Source: a virus. Taken from it: 22,624 nucleotides of DNA. A model generated the notes under the pieces. The model saw only the letters and a program-made list of their open reading frames with translations, was not told the DNA's origin and ran no database searches. Positions 6,642 to 13,533 of this stretch are shown piece by piece. Location: positions 1 to 22,624 of the IMG/VR virus record IMGVR_UViG_3300005613_000433; one strand, given 5' to 3'. The first letter of the stretch is position 1. Each line of letters starts with the position of its first letter. Position numbers and translations under genes: made by a program.

Positions 6642-9406
6642 TATCCCTGTTTATATAAGAATCCCAAAAGTTGAGACTTGTAGTAACTATTTAATACTGC
6701 TTGAGTACTGGATCCCATGATCATAGATCCAGATGATCCACCTCCACCTCCACGCATTTGTCCTCCACCAACAGGAACCATTATTACATTATTACCACCT
6801 TGTCTTTGATCATAAGGTGCTTGTCTTTGAATATCAGTATATTGTCTTTCTACAGGTTGTGATATGACTTGACCTGTTACTGATTTCGATTCACCTGATG
6901 GTGCAGAACTACTCAAGATAAGATAACCAATATAAGGAGAAGGATCTCCCATTCCACCATATCTTGCACTACCTTTGATATTATCAACTTCAAAGTGTAG
7001 ATGTGGTCCAGTCGAAGATCCAGATCCCTTATCACCTTTGGCACCACCTGTGATACCAAGTGGAACACCTGCAGGAACCTTTTGACCTTGTGATACTAAT
7101 CTTTTACTTAAGTGTGCAAGTCTAAATTGAACCCCTAAAGATGGTGCCCAAGCGTCAATCACATTACCATATCCCGATCCTGTACCACCTTGCATTGTTG
7201 AATAAAGAATCTCAACATCAACTGATAATGCAACATATGTTCCAACAGGAGTTCCAACATCGATACCTCCATGTGTACCTCCCCATCTTTTACCATAACC
7301 TGAAGTAACAGGGAAACCACTAATAGTATCTCCCTTCTTACCACCTGTTGTTTTACCCATCTTCTCGATAATACCAGAAGTACTTTGAGGGGGAGGAGTA
7401 GTAACTTGGGCAGGTTGTGGTGTTGATTGTGAGGGTATTTGTTGTGGTGTTGATTGTCTTGGAGTACCTACGTATTGAGATAAATTTTTCTTTAAAGCAT
7501 CAGTAAATTTAGTTCCCTTTGTTCCAAATCCATCTTCAGTATCAGCAACACCTGTCTTTAACCAATTTCTTGCATTTGCCCATCCTTGATTATGAGCATA
7601 ACCAAGATACTGCATTCTTTGTATAGTACCAGCATTTGAATACTTGGGACTTCCTTTCATCAAATAAGTATGATTAGCATAAGTATAAGCCAAGAACATT
7701 TTTTCTTGAAGTTCGGGATTGGCTCTAAATTCTGATCGCGAAGGTATTGAAATACCTAATATTCTAGCAGCATCAGCTTTTGCTGCAGCACCCATCTGAT
7801 ATCTTCCATCATATCTGTCACCACTACCACCAATAGCACCATAAGAACCTGATTTTGAATATCCAGAAGTTTCAATGGAAGCAATTGTATCTGTGTATGT
7901 TTTCCAGACCTGACCATCAATACCTAATTTTGAAAGAAGAGGATCACTTCCACTTGGAGTTGAAGGGGAACCAGGAATATATGAAGGAGTTTCTTGACCA
8001 GGTTGATAGTCAGGCATAGAAGCTCCTCCTTCTGGAGGAGTCCATGATTCATCAACCCCAAATATATTTCTCCATGTCATACTATCATTAACGGCAGTTT
8101 CTCCAATGTTAACTTGACCTAAATTCTTTTTAAAATCTTGATACATACTTTTCGCAATAGAGTCTCCAACCATTGAACCAAGAATACCTCCAATAATCTT
8201 TCCTGCTCCAGCACCTATCAAATTACCAGCAATAGGAACTACAGAACCTACAGCAAATCCAAGAGCTCCACCAGCAATTGACCCAAGAGCTCCACCAATA
8301 AGACCTCCAACAGCTCCCACAACTGCACTATCTAATGGTTCTCCTAAAACCAGATCAATAACTAAAGAAATCAGACTTCCAATAACTGGAGCTCTTTTAA
8401 ATACATTTCTAAATTTTGAGAGTCTTTTTACTCCTGTTTGACCAAATATTTTACTAGCTGACTTTGGTGGTGTTGTTGGTGCTGATCCTAATGGTTTTGG
8501 TTTTGGTGGAACCTTTGCTCCGCCACGAGCTGCAGCTTGTCCAGCACCAGTAGCTGCAGTACTTGCAGCACCTCGGGTTGCGATGTTTTTTGAGGACTTT
8601 ACAATATTTTTAACAGTATTTACAATTGAAGAACCTAATTTTTTAAATGTACGAGTCAATTTTGGAGTGATCTTTTTAACAAGATTTTTAATTCCATTTC
8701 CACTCTTCTTTAGTACATTAAATGCTCCCTTAAAGAAAGATTGTATGGGGTTTCCAAACGCTATACTAATACCTTGAATCACTGATCTCATCAGTTTAAA
8801 GGGATTCTCAAAATTTTCTTTCAGTGTTTTGAATAAATCCTGTATTTTATCAACATTATTCAACAAAAATACTACGAGTGATCCAAGTAAAATATTTGCA
8901 AAGAAATCAAATATAGAACTTCCTGCCTTAGATGATAATCCTATTCCAGGTATACTAATTTTCTTTCCTTTTGACTCAAGTCCTCTTTCTCTTTCATCAG
9001 CTTTTTGTTTATCTCTTCTTCTTTCTAAAGTATCTTGTTTATCTTTTTCCACATCAAGTTCAGACTCAGAAACTTTCACCATAGAATCAGTAGTTTCTTT
9101 TATTTTATCAAGAGTTTGACTTACAGATTCAAAACTTGTTTTTCCACTTGTTTCAATTTTTTTATTTGATGGTTTGTAAGTTGGTATTTTAATACCAGAA
9201 ACCATTTTTTCTTTTGGAATAGACTCAGCAACTTTTGTATCATCACCTACTTGTTGATTTGGTCCATCTCCTTGTTCAATACCTGTACCAGACTTTTTAT
9301 ATTTTTTCTTACCAGTAACAAATCTTTTGGCTGCAGAAAACTTTCCTGTAGTTTTTTTAAGTGTTGTAAATCCTTTTACTAAGTTTCCTATTAATGGTAA
9401 TACCAT
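6641..9406 (-). CDS. Tail hub/tape-measure-like protein with muramidase-like and M23 peptidase domains
   Basis: The 921-aa protein, in order: a basic N-terminus (1-45); a charged coiled-coil-like stretch (95-148); a hydrophobic segment at 165-183 (FDFFANILLGSLVVFLL); an amphipathic Lys-rich region (185-275); an Ala/Gly/Pro linker; a glycine-zipper hydrophobic region (about 340-415); a lysozyme/transglycosylase-like domain (about 495-640) with candidate catalytic Glu512 in ASIETSGYS and YDGRYQMG downstream; a Pro/Gln linker; and a complete M23 endopeptidase (about 695-830) with His712-x3-Asp716, His765 and His802-x-His804, the full set of zinc and catalytic positions. A Gly-rich tail ends in a hydrophobic peptide. 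It would cut glycan strands and cross-links during injection and may line or span the membrane. It shares the 165-183 segment with the upstream 891-aa protein. A lysis role is less likely given its place in the hub operon. Confidence 0.75.
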   Translation of the reverse strand: MVLPLIGNLVKGFTTLKKTTGKFSAAKRFVTGKKKYKKSGTGIEQGDGPNQQVGDDTKVAESIPKEKMVSGIKIPTYKPSNKKIETSGKTSFESVSQTLDKIKETTDSMVKVSESELDVEKDKQDTLERRRDKQKADERERGLESKGKKISIPGIGLSSKAGSSIFDFFANILLGSLVVFLLNNVDKIQDLFKTLKENFENPFKLMRSVIQGISIAFGNPIQSFFKGAFNVLKKSGNGIKNLVKKITPKLTRTFKKLGSSIVNTVKNIVKSSKNIATRGAASTAATGAGQAAARGGAKVPPKPKPLGSAPTTPPKSASKIFGQTGVKRLSKFRNVFKRAPVIGSLISLVIDLVLGEPLDSAVVGAVGGLIGGALGSIAGGALGFAVGSVVPIAGNLIGAGAGKIIGGILGSMVGDSIAKSMYQDFKKNLGQVNIGETAVNDSMTWRNIFGVDESWTPPEGGASMPDYQPGQETPSYIPGSPSTPSGSDPLLSKLGIDGQVWKTYTDTIASIETSGYSKSGSYGAIGGSGDRYDGRYQMGAAAKADAARILGISIPSRSEFRANPELQEKMFLAYTYANHTYLMKGSPKYSNAGTIQRMQYLGYAHNQGWANARNWLKTGVADTEDGFGTKGTKFTDALKKNLSQYVGTPRQSTPQQIPSQSTPQPAQVTTPPPQSTSGIIEKMGKTTGGKKGDTISGFPVTSGYGKRWGGTHGGIDVGTPVGTYVALSVDVEILYSTMQGGTGSGYGNVIDAWAPSLGVQFRLAHLSKRLVSQGQKVPAGVPLGITGGAKGDKGSGSSTGPHLHFEVDNIKGSARYGGMGDPSPYIGYLILSSSAPSGESKSVTGQVISQPVERQYTDIQRQAPYDQRQGGNNVIMVPVGGGQMRGGGGGSSGSMIMGSSTQAVLNSYYKSQLLGFLYKQG

Positions 9407-9412
9407 ACTAGA

Positions 9413-12088
9413 TTACCCCACAATATTATAAATTGACTTGACAACAATCAAATCAGCATTATTTAAATCTTCTGCAGAAAATCCTGGCGTTCTTCTTTGA
9501 GATGGTGATGCACCACTAGATGGTGCTCCTTGACCACCAGCCGGTAATGGTAAAACTGAAGTTTGTCCAGATGAAGAAGGTGTGCTTGGAGCTTTAGGAG
9601 GTGTTGTTTTTTGTAATGGAGAAATAGATGTAGAAGGAATTGAAGTTGGTGAAGGAAGAATTGGTGCAGGAGGTGGAACTTCCATTGCTCCTCCACCAGA
9701 TAAACCAGGAAGCATGGAATTCAAAACCTTACTTGCAAGATTCATTGATTCTTTTCCAACTGTCCCTTTCTTAACTTCTCCTAGAAATTGACCGATTGAA
9801 GGATCATCTATAGCTGCTACTTCCAAAATAGTACCACCAACAGCTGTAACTCCTTTTTCTTGAGGAGTTACTCCAGGATAGTTACCAAACACTGCAGCCA
9901 TTGATCTATCAACGGAAGATATTTTATTTCGATTTGGATTTAAAACTCCACCTCTTCCACCTCTTGCATCAAAATGTAAATCCACAAATTGAGTTCCTGA
10001 TTGTTTTTCTACATTACTTGGTATACCTTTGAGTCCTTTATATGATGTAATATTTTGAAATGATATTCTATCTCGATATGGAGAATTTGAAACAAGTTTT
10101 TTTAATGCCTTAACCAAATGACGAGTTGCTTCCCACTCATTAACTTTAGATCCATGTATGTCTTGTGTTCCTTGAACTGGTCTACCATCAGAACCTAAAG
10201 CAATACCTTTCATTGCATTTTCTTCTGACGGAGCATGACCTGCACCAATTACAAGTTTACCAACTTGTCCTCCTCCCTGAAAACCAGGAATCCTACCAAA
10301 TTTTGGTTTATTATTTCCACCTGCTGCAGCATTTGCAGCTAAAAGATTATCAGCTCCATAAGCATCAACTGCCTTTTTACTCATCATAATCTCGCCAGGT
10401 TGAGCTGCAATTAACTGAGTATCATTTCCTAAACCAGAAATTGTAATTCCAGAAGACCTATCAATCGCTCCACCTTTTTCAAAAGAAAGATTTTTAACAT
10501 TAATAACTGTTCCACCACCTTCTTGTTGTTGAAATCCTTTTTCAACAACCATTCCACCATCTTCTTGTTGTTGAATCCAATCTGGATATTTAATAGGATC
10601 AATAGGATCTATGGCTACAGGATCAATATCTGGTATATCTATTGGATCTATTCCTGGCAAAAATCTTGCTACTTGATTTACAGCAGATTCAATAGCATTA
10701 AATGCATCATTTAAACTTTTAATTACGGTATTAATTGGTAAAAGTATAACGTCATTTATGTATTTTATAATTTCATTTATAAAATCTATCATCTTATTAC
10801 CAAAATCAATCAACCCTTTCAAATATTTTCCAGGATTCTGAATGATATCTAATAATCTGACAACTGCTGAGCCAAGCAAAATATTTAAAAAGAAGTCGAT
10901 AATAGTGTCAATAATACTTTTAGCTGGAGCAATAACTTTTGCTATCCTATCTTTTGTTTTGGATTTATCTGATGCTCCTTCTAATTCTTTTTCTTTTTCT
11001 TTAAATGCTAGATTTTCTTGTCTTGTCTCTAGATCCTTAGCAGATTGTTTTTCTAAATCAAGTCTATCTTCATTTAACTCTAAGATTTTTTCAAGATTTT
11101 TTTCAATCTCAGTCAATGATGATGAAAGTGGTATAAGAACCTCTTGATTATTTTCATCAACTTCTGCTTTAATATCTTCAGATAAATTTTTTGTAGGTGG
11201 TACTAACTTTGATGCATCAACTTTAGTTGCTGTAGTCTTTGTTCTTTCTTCTCCAACAAAAGTTTCAGCCTTAATTTTTTTACCTCTTATTTTAAATCTG
11301 CCAGTTTTAGACTTAACTCTTTTAAATTCATTAGTTAATAACTCCACCTCTTCAGTAGGAATTTGACTATCTGCCATTCTTCCAGTAACTAGTCTTTCCC
11401 TGAGAAGAGTTTTATATGTAGAATAATCTATATCACTTAAATCAGTAAGACCTAATAAATCAAGAATACTTTGATCAATTTCTTCATCAACAAGATCTTC
11501 ATCTTTAGTACCTTCATACTTAACTAAAGCTGATATATTTTTTCCCGATTCTTGCTTATCTTCTTTTCGGATTTGGTCAAGTAAATCATCAAGACCTTTT
11601 GGAACTTCTTCTTCTTTAATATCATCAACTTCTTTCCGAATATCATTTAAAAGATCATCAAGACCTTTTGGAACTTCTTCCTTAACATCATCGACTTCTT
11701 TTTGAATATCTTTTAAAAGACCATCAAGACCTTCAGGTATTTTATCTGTATCTTCTTTAATTTCCTTAACTTCTTCTTGAATATCCTTAAGTAAGTCATC
11801 AAGACCTTCAGGTATTTTATCTTCCTTCTTAGTAAATTTTTTCTTATCAGCTTCTGAGACTGATGCTACTTCGCCATCAACAATACCCTGTGCCATTCCT
11901 CTGGCAACATCTAGAAAATCACCTCGACCTTGTACAAGATCACTATCAACTTTACTTTGTTCTTTTGGAGGAAGTGAATTATAGTATTGTGATAACTTTT
12001 TAATTTGAGCATCAGAAAGTTTGGATGCGAGATCCTTTCCGAGTTTATACTCGTAAGCTTTTCTTAGTGTTTTGGGATCTCTAGCCAT
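9413..12088 (-). CDS. Tape-measure/hub-like protein with amidase_3-like domain
   Basis: The 891-aa protein, in order: residues 1-90 helical; four tandem acidic repeats (91-180); a coiled-coil-like charged segment (325-380); a hydrophobic segment at 397-413 (IDFFLNILLGSAVVRLL) homologous to one in the 921-aa neighbour; an Asp/Ile/Pro-rich spacer (478-500); and TQLIAAQPGEIMMSKKAVDAYG at 557-578, a motif often seen near the ends of phage tape-measure proteins. A domain at about 610-770 has the amidase_3 pattern: His618 in VIGAGHAP, Glu651/653, His705 in VDLHFDA and Glu756 in ILEVAAID. That fits a zinc N-acetylmuramoyl-L-alanine amidase. A Pro/Ser linker leads to a short conserved-looking C-terminal peptide. 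It starts inside the end of the 56-aa ORF (8-base overlap). Tape measure, hub plug or both are possible; the amidase call rests on motif spacing only. Confidence 0.65.
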   Translation of the reverse strand: MARDPKTLRKAYEYKLGKDLASKLSDAQIKKLSQYYNSLPPKEQSKVDSDLVQGRGDFLDVARGMAQGIVDGEVASVSEADKKKFTKKEDKIPEGLDDLLKDIQEEVKEIKEDTDKIPEGLDGLLKDIQKEVDDVKEEVPKGLDDLLNDIRKEVDDIKEEEVPKGLDDLLDQIRKEDKQESGKNISALVKYEGTKDEDLVDEEIDQSILDLLGLTDLSDIDYSTYKTLLRERLVTGRMADSQIPTEEVELLTNEFKRVKSKTGRFKIRGKKIKAETFVGEERTKTTATKVDASKLVPPTKNLSEDIKAEVDENNQEVLIPLSSSLTEIEKNLEKILELNEDRLDLEKQSAKDLETRQENLAFKEKEKELEGASDKSKTKDRIAKVIAPAKSIIDTIIDFFLNILLGSAVVRLLDIIQNPGKYLKGLIDFGNKMIDFINEIIKYINDVILLPINTVIKSLNDAFNAIESAVNQVARFLPGIDPIDIPDIDPVAIDPIDPIKYPDWIQQQEDGGMVVEKGFQQQEGGGTVINVKNLSFEKGGAIDRSSGITISGLGNDTQLIAAQPGEIMMSKKAVDAYGADNLLAANAAAGGNNKPKFGRIPGFQGGGQVGKLVIGAGHAPSEENAMKGIALGSDGRPVQGTQDIHGSKVNEWEATRHLVKALKKLVSNSPYRDRISFQNITSYKGLKGIPSNVEKQSGTQFVDLHFDARGGRGGVLNPNRNKISSVDRSMAAVFGNYPGVTPQEKGVTAVGGTILEVAAIDDPSIGQFLGEVKKGTVGKESMNLASKVLNSMLPGLSGGGAMEVPPPAPILPSPTSIPSTSISPLQKTTPPKAPSTPSSSGQTSVLPLPAGGQGAPSSGASPSQRRTPGFSAEDLNNADLIVVKSIYNIVG
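11549..11818 (-). repeat. Four in-frame tandem repeats in the 891-aa protein
   Basis: Residues 91-180 contain four copies of a 19-25 residue unit with the pattern [IV]-P-[EK]-G-L-D-x-L-L-x-[DQ]-I-[QR]-[KE]-E. They start near residues 91, 116, 139 and 162. Copies one and two begin IPEG, copies three and four begin VPKG. The DNA is also repetitive, with near-identical blocks on the plus strand around 11590, 11660, 11725 and 11800. This points to recent duplication of an acidic amphipathic helix unit. Confidence 0.85.
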
Positions 12089-12251
12089 TCTGTTGTGCCT
12101 TAATCCTTTGCTCTTCTTCTTCTAAATGTTGCTTAAGTAATGTCACATAGATGTCTCTTTCCCAAGGCATCATATTTTCTATTTCAGTCAAAGAATATTT
12201 ATGGTATTGCATCAAGGCAAAATTTAAACGAAAATAATTTTCAAGATCCAT
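12081..12251 (-). CDS. Small tail-assembly-chaperone extension (GT-like), probable -1 frameshift product
   Basis: This 56-aa ORF fills the gap between the gp26-like gene and the 891-aa gene. It begins MDLENYFRLN, contains the helix-rich stretch YSLTEIENMMPWERDIYVTLL and ends in a charged Glu/Gln/Lys tail. The LTEIENMMPWERDIY pattern recalls small proteins encoded just before tape-measure genes in many myophages. The stop overlaps the next start by eight bases. A Shine-Dalgarno before its ATG is lacking. The same frame is open upstream through six codons to a T TTT TTC heptamer at 12269-12275 at the end of the gp26-like gene. It may therefore be made mainly as a C-terminal extension of that protein (about 300 aa in total). 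Independent initiation at ATG 12251 is the alternative. Confidence 0.7.
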   Translation of the reverse strand: MDLENYFRLNFALMQYHKYSLTEIENMMPWERDIYVTLLKQHLEEEEQRIKAQQNG

Positions 12252-12258
12252 ATGGATC
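12245..12258. repeat. 14-bp perfect palindrome downstream of the slippery site
   Basis: GATCCATATGGATC reads the same on both strands and could form a five-base-pair stem with an ATAT loop in RNA. It starts ten bases after the slippery heptamer on the minus strand and contains the ATG of the 56-aa ORF. It could act as a weak frameshift-stimulating or start-masking structure; it could also be chance. Confidence 0.45.
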
Positions 12259-12262
12259 AAGG

Positions 12263-12982
12263 CTATCCGAAAAAACTTGATAACCCTTCTAAGACTACTG
12301 TACTCTTAACTTTTGTAACTGGATTTGTAACTTCAACTGTATGTGAAAGTTTAGGCATAGTCTCAAAGAACTTTTCAATTTGTTTAAATTGAATAGAGTT
12401 CATCTGTTCTAAAAATTCTACAACTTCTTTCTTACTCACATCAGCAGTTGACCATACTTCTTCTTCACTATAAATCTTATCAATACATGTTGCAATGAGT
12501 TCAAAAGATCTATCAATATTACTTTCTTCATTAAAATCAAAATTATTTTTGATGAATTGATCTAATGATGGATATTTCATTTCCATCATCAAGTTATCAT
12601 CAAGTCGAATTTGTTTTTCGTGATCTTCATTCTCAACAACCTTAATTTCATCAAGGTCAATTTGAATCGGAATGGTTGTCTTCCCATCATCAGGAGCAAT
12701 AATACTAACTTCTACCTCTTCTCCTACTGATTTACCTCTGATGTTTAAAAAGAGATATTCAATATCAAAAGTTGGAAGTTCTTCGACTTTGACTCCCTTT
12801 GTAGAAATACAATTTTTGATAACAGTTTTAATTGCTGTTGTAATTTGTTTCGTATCTTCACTCTCTAATGCAAGAACAAGAAGTTTTTCCTCTTTGACAA
12901 GAAATGGTCTATATTTAATCGTTTGTTTTGTTGAAGGCAATTCCAACTCATACAGTGGAGTAGCAATCTTTGGTAAAGGCAT
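12263..12982 (-). CDS. gp26: gp26-like baseplate hub/tail assembly protein (T4 baseplate protein family)
   Basis: The 239-aa product starts MPLPKIATPLYELELPSTKQTIKYRPFLVKEEKLLVLALES, a hallmark of the gp26 baseplate-hub family of T4-like cyanophages. That N-terminus is followed by the conserved FDIEYLFLNIRGKSVGE near residues 72-88. Family members take part in hub assembly and, by gene position, resemble tail assembly chaperones. The C-terminal half is acidic and helical. The gene lies between gp4 and the hub genes. A late-promoter-like CATAAATA lies 29 bases upstream and an AGGA motif sits about 7 bases before ATG. The last codons carry a -1 slippery site, so a longer fused form is predicted. 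I am confident of the family; the chaperone role is inferred from the frameshift architecture. Confidence 0.85.
   Translation of the reverse strand: MPLPKIATPLYELELPSTKQTIKYRPFLVKEEKLLVLALESEDTKQITTAIKTVIKNCISTKGVKVEELPTFDIEYLFLNIRGKSVGEEVEVSIIAPDDGKTTIPIQIDLDEIKVVENEDHEKQIRLDDNLMMEMKYPSLDQFIKNNFDFNEESNIDRSFELIATCIDKIYSEEEVWSTADVSKKEVVEFLEQMNSIQFKQIEKFFETMPKLSHTVEVTNPVTKVKSTVVLEGLSSFFG
12269..12275 (-). promoter_or_regulatory. Programmed -1 frameshift slippery heptamer T TTT TTC
   Basis: In the gp26-like frame the end reads AGT TTT TTC GGA TAG. The heptamer T TTT TTC fits the X XXY YYZ rule for simultaneous slippage, two codons before the stop. After slipping back one base, the ribosome reads CGG ATA GCC TTG ATC CAT and then the ATG of the 56-aa ORF in frame, with no stop until 12081. 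The predicted fusion is 238 residues plus 6 linker residues plus 56. Confidence 0.65.
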
Positions 12983-13011
12983 AATGTCCTAATAATGATT
13001 TCAGTTAAAAA

Positions 13012-13019
13012 TATTTATG
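13012..13019 (-). promoter_or_regulatory. Candidate T4-type late promoter for the gp26/hub operon
   Basis: CATAAATA matches the T4 late octamer TATAAATA at seven of eight positions and overlaps the gp4 stop codon. It lies 29 bases before the gp26-like ATG, a spacing close to other candidates here. gp33 is encoded in this window, so late promoters of this kind are expected. Confidence 0.45.
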
Positions 13020-13494
13020 GGCGTTTTCTTCGCCTTTTTGGTGGAGAAATTCCAAGATCATTTTCTGTTAATACTTTAAATTCAATTCCATTATCTTTCG
13101 CAAACTCAGCTGCATATTTCCATTTAGCTTGATTGACAGCATAAGTTGTAACTTCATTAATATATGTTTTAGTCATTCTTGATGGTTTTTTGGGTTCTTT
13201 TGTTTGTCTTTCTGGTTTAATTTCTACAATATATTTTTTGACTTCTCCATTGTTGTGTCTAATCTTAACATAACCATCAGGATAATATCTGTGTACTCTA
13301 TTATCCACTGGTGAAACATAAGGAATAGAAAATTCTTCGGATGCATATTCAATAACAGCATCATTTCTGTCACACCATTTTAAAAAATGCAGTTCCCAAC
13401 TACTTCTGTATATTATATTTCTAGAATCGCCAAGATATTTTTCTGGATGTTGAGGATGAAATCTACCTTGGTGCCATTTGGAATCCCTAGGCAT
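13015..13494 (-). CDS. gp4: Head completion protein gp4 (endonuclease-like fold)
   Basis: The 159-aa protein matches the gp4 head-completion family (T4 gene 4, also called 50/65). Landmarks are YLGDSRNIIYRSSWELHFLKW (residues 20-40), then YYPDGYV (71-77) and YIVEIKP (88-94). Glu34, Asp73 and Glu91-x-Lys93 have the spacing of a PD-(D/E)XK/TnsA-like nuclease core. The basic C-terminus (KRRRKR) could bind DNA. In T4, gp4 acts after packaging to prepare the filled head for tail joining. The gene is divergent from the gp54 cluster, with 38 bases between starts. No Shine-Dalgarno is visible before ATG 13494. Family call is secure; nuclease activity is inferred from motifs. Confidence 0.88.
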   Translation of the reverse strand: MPRDSKWHQGRFHPQHPEKYLGDSRNIIYRSSWELHFLKWCDRNDAVIEYASEEFSIPYVSPVDNRVHRYYPDGYVKIRHNNGEVKKYIVEIKPERQTKEPKKPSRMTKTYINEVTTYAVNQAKWKYAAEFAKDNGIEFKVLTENDLGISPPKRRRKRP

Positions 13495-13498
13495 CGGT

Positions 13499-13506
13499 TA
13501 TACATA
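13499..13506 (+). promoter_or_regulatory. Candidate late promoter for the gp54-gp48-gp53 cluster
   Basis: TATACATA matches TATAAATA at seven of eight positions and ends 26 bases before the gp54 ATG at 13533. It faces the minus-strand candidate at 13526-13533 across only about 20 bases. Confidence 0.4.
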
Positions 13507-13525
13507 GTAATAGTAGTAATAATGG

Positions 13526-13533
13526 TATTTAGA
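13526..13533 (-). promoter_or_regulatory. Candidate late promoter for gp4
   Basis: TCTAAATA on the minus strand matches the late octamer at seven of eight positions and ends 31 bases before the gp4 ATG. Its first base overlaps the A of the opposing gp54 ATG. Confidence 0.35.

Noticed and set aside
8829-9119. Plus-strand open frames opposite the 921-aa and 891-aa genes (also near 10842-11147 and 12672-12992)
   Set aside because: They mirror Lys/Glu-rich or coiled-coil coding DNA; Ser/Phe/Leu-rich composition and no ribosome sites indicate shadows.
11549-11818. Regular repeats considered as a CRISPR-like or non-coding array
   Set aside because: The repeats are in frame, encode conserved helix units and show third-position-type differences, so they are coding repeats.
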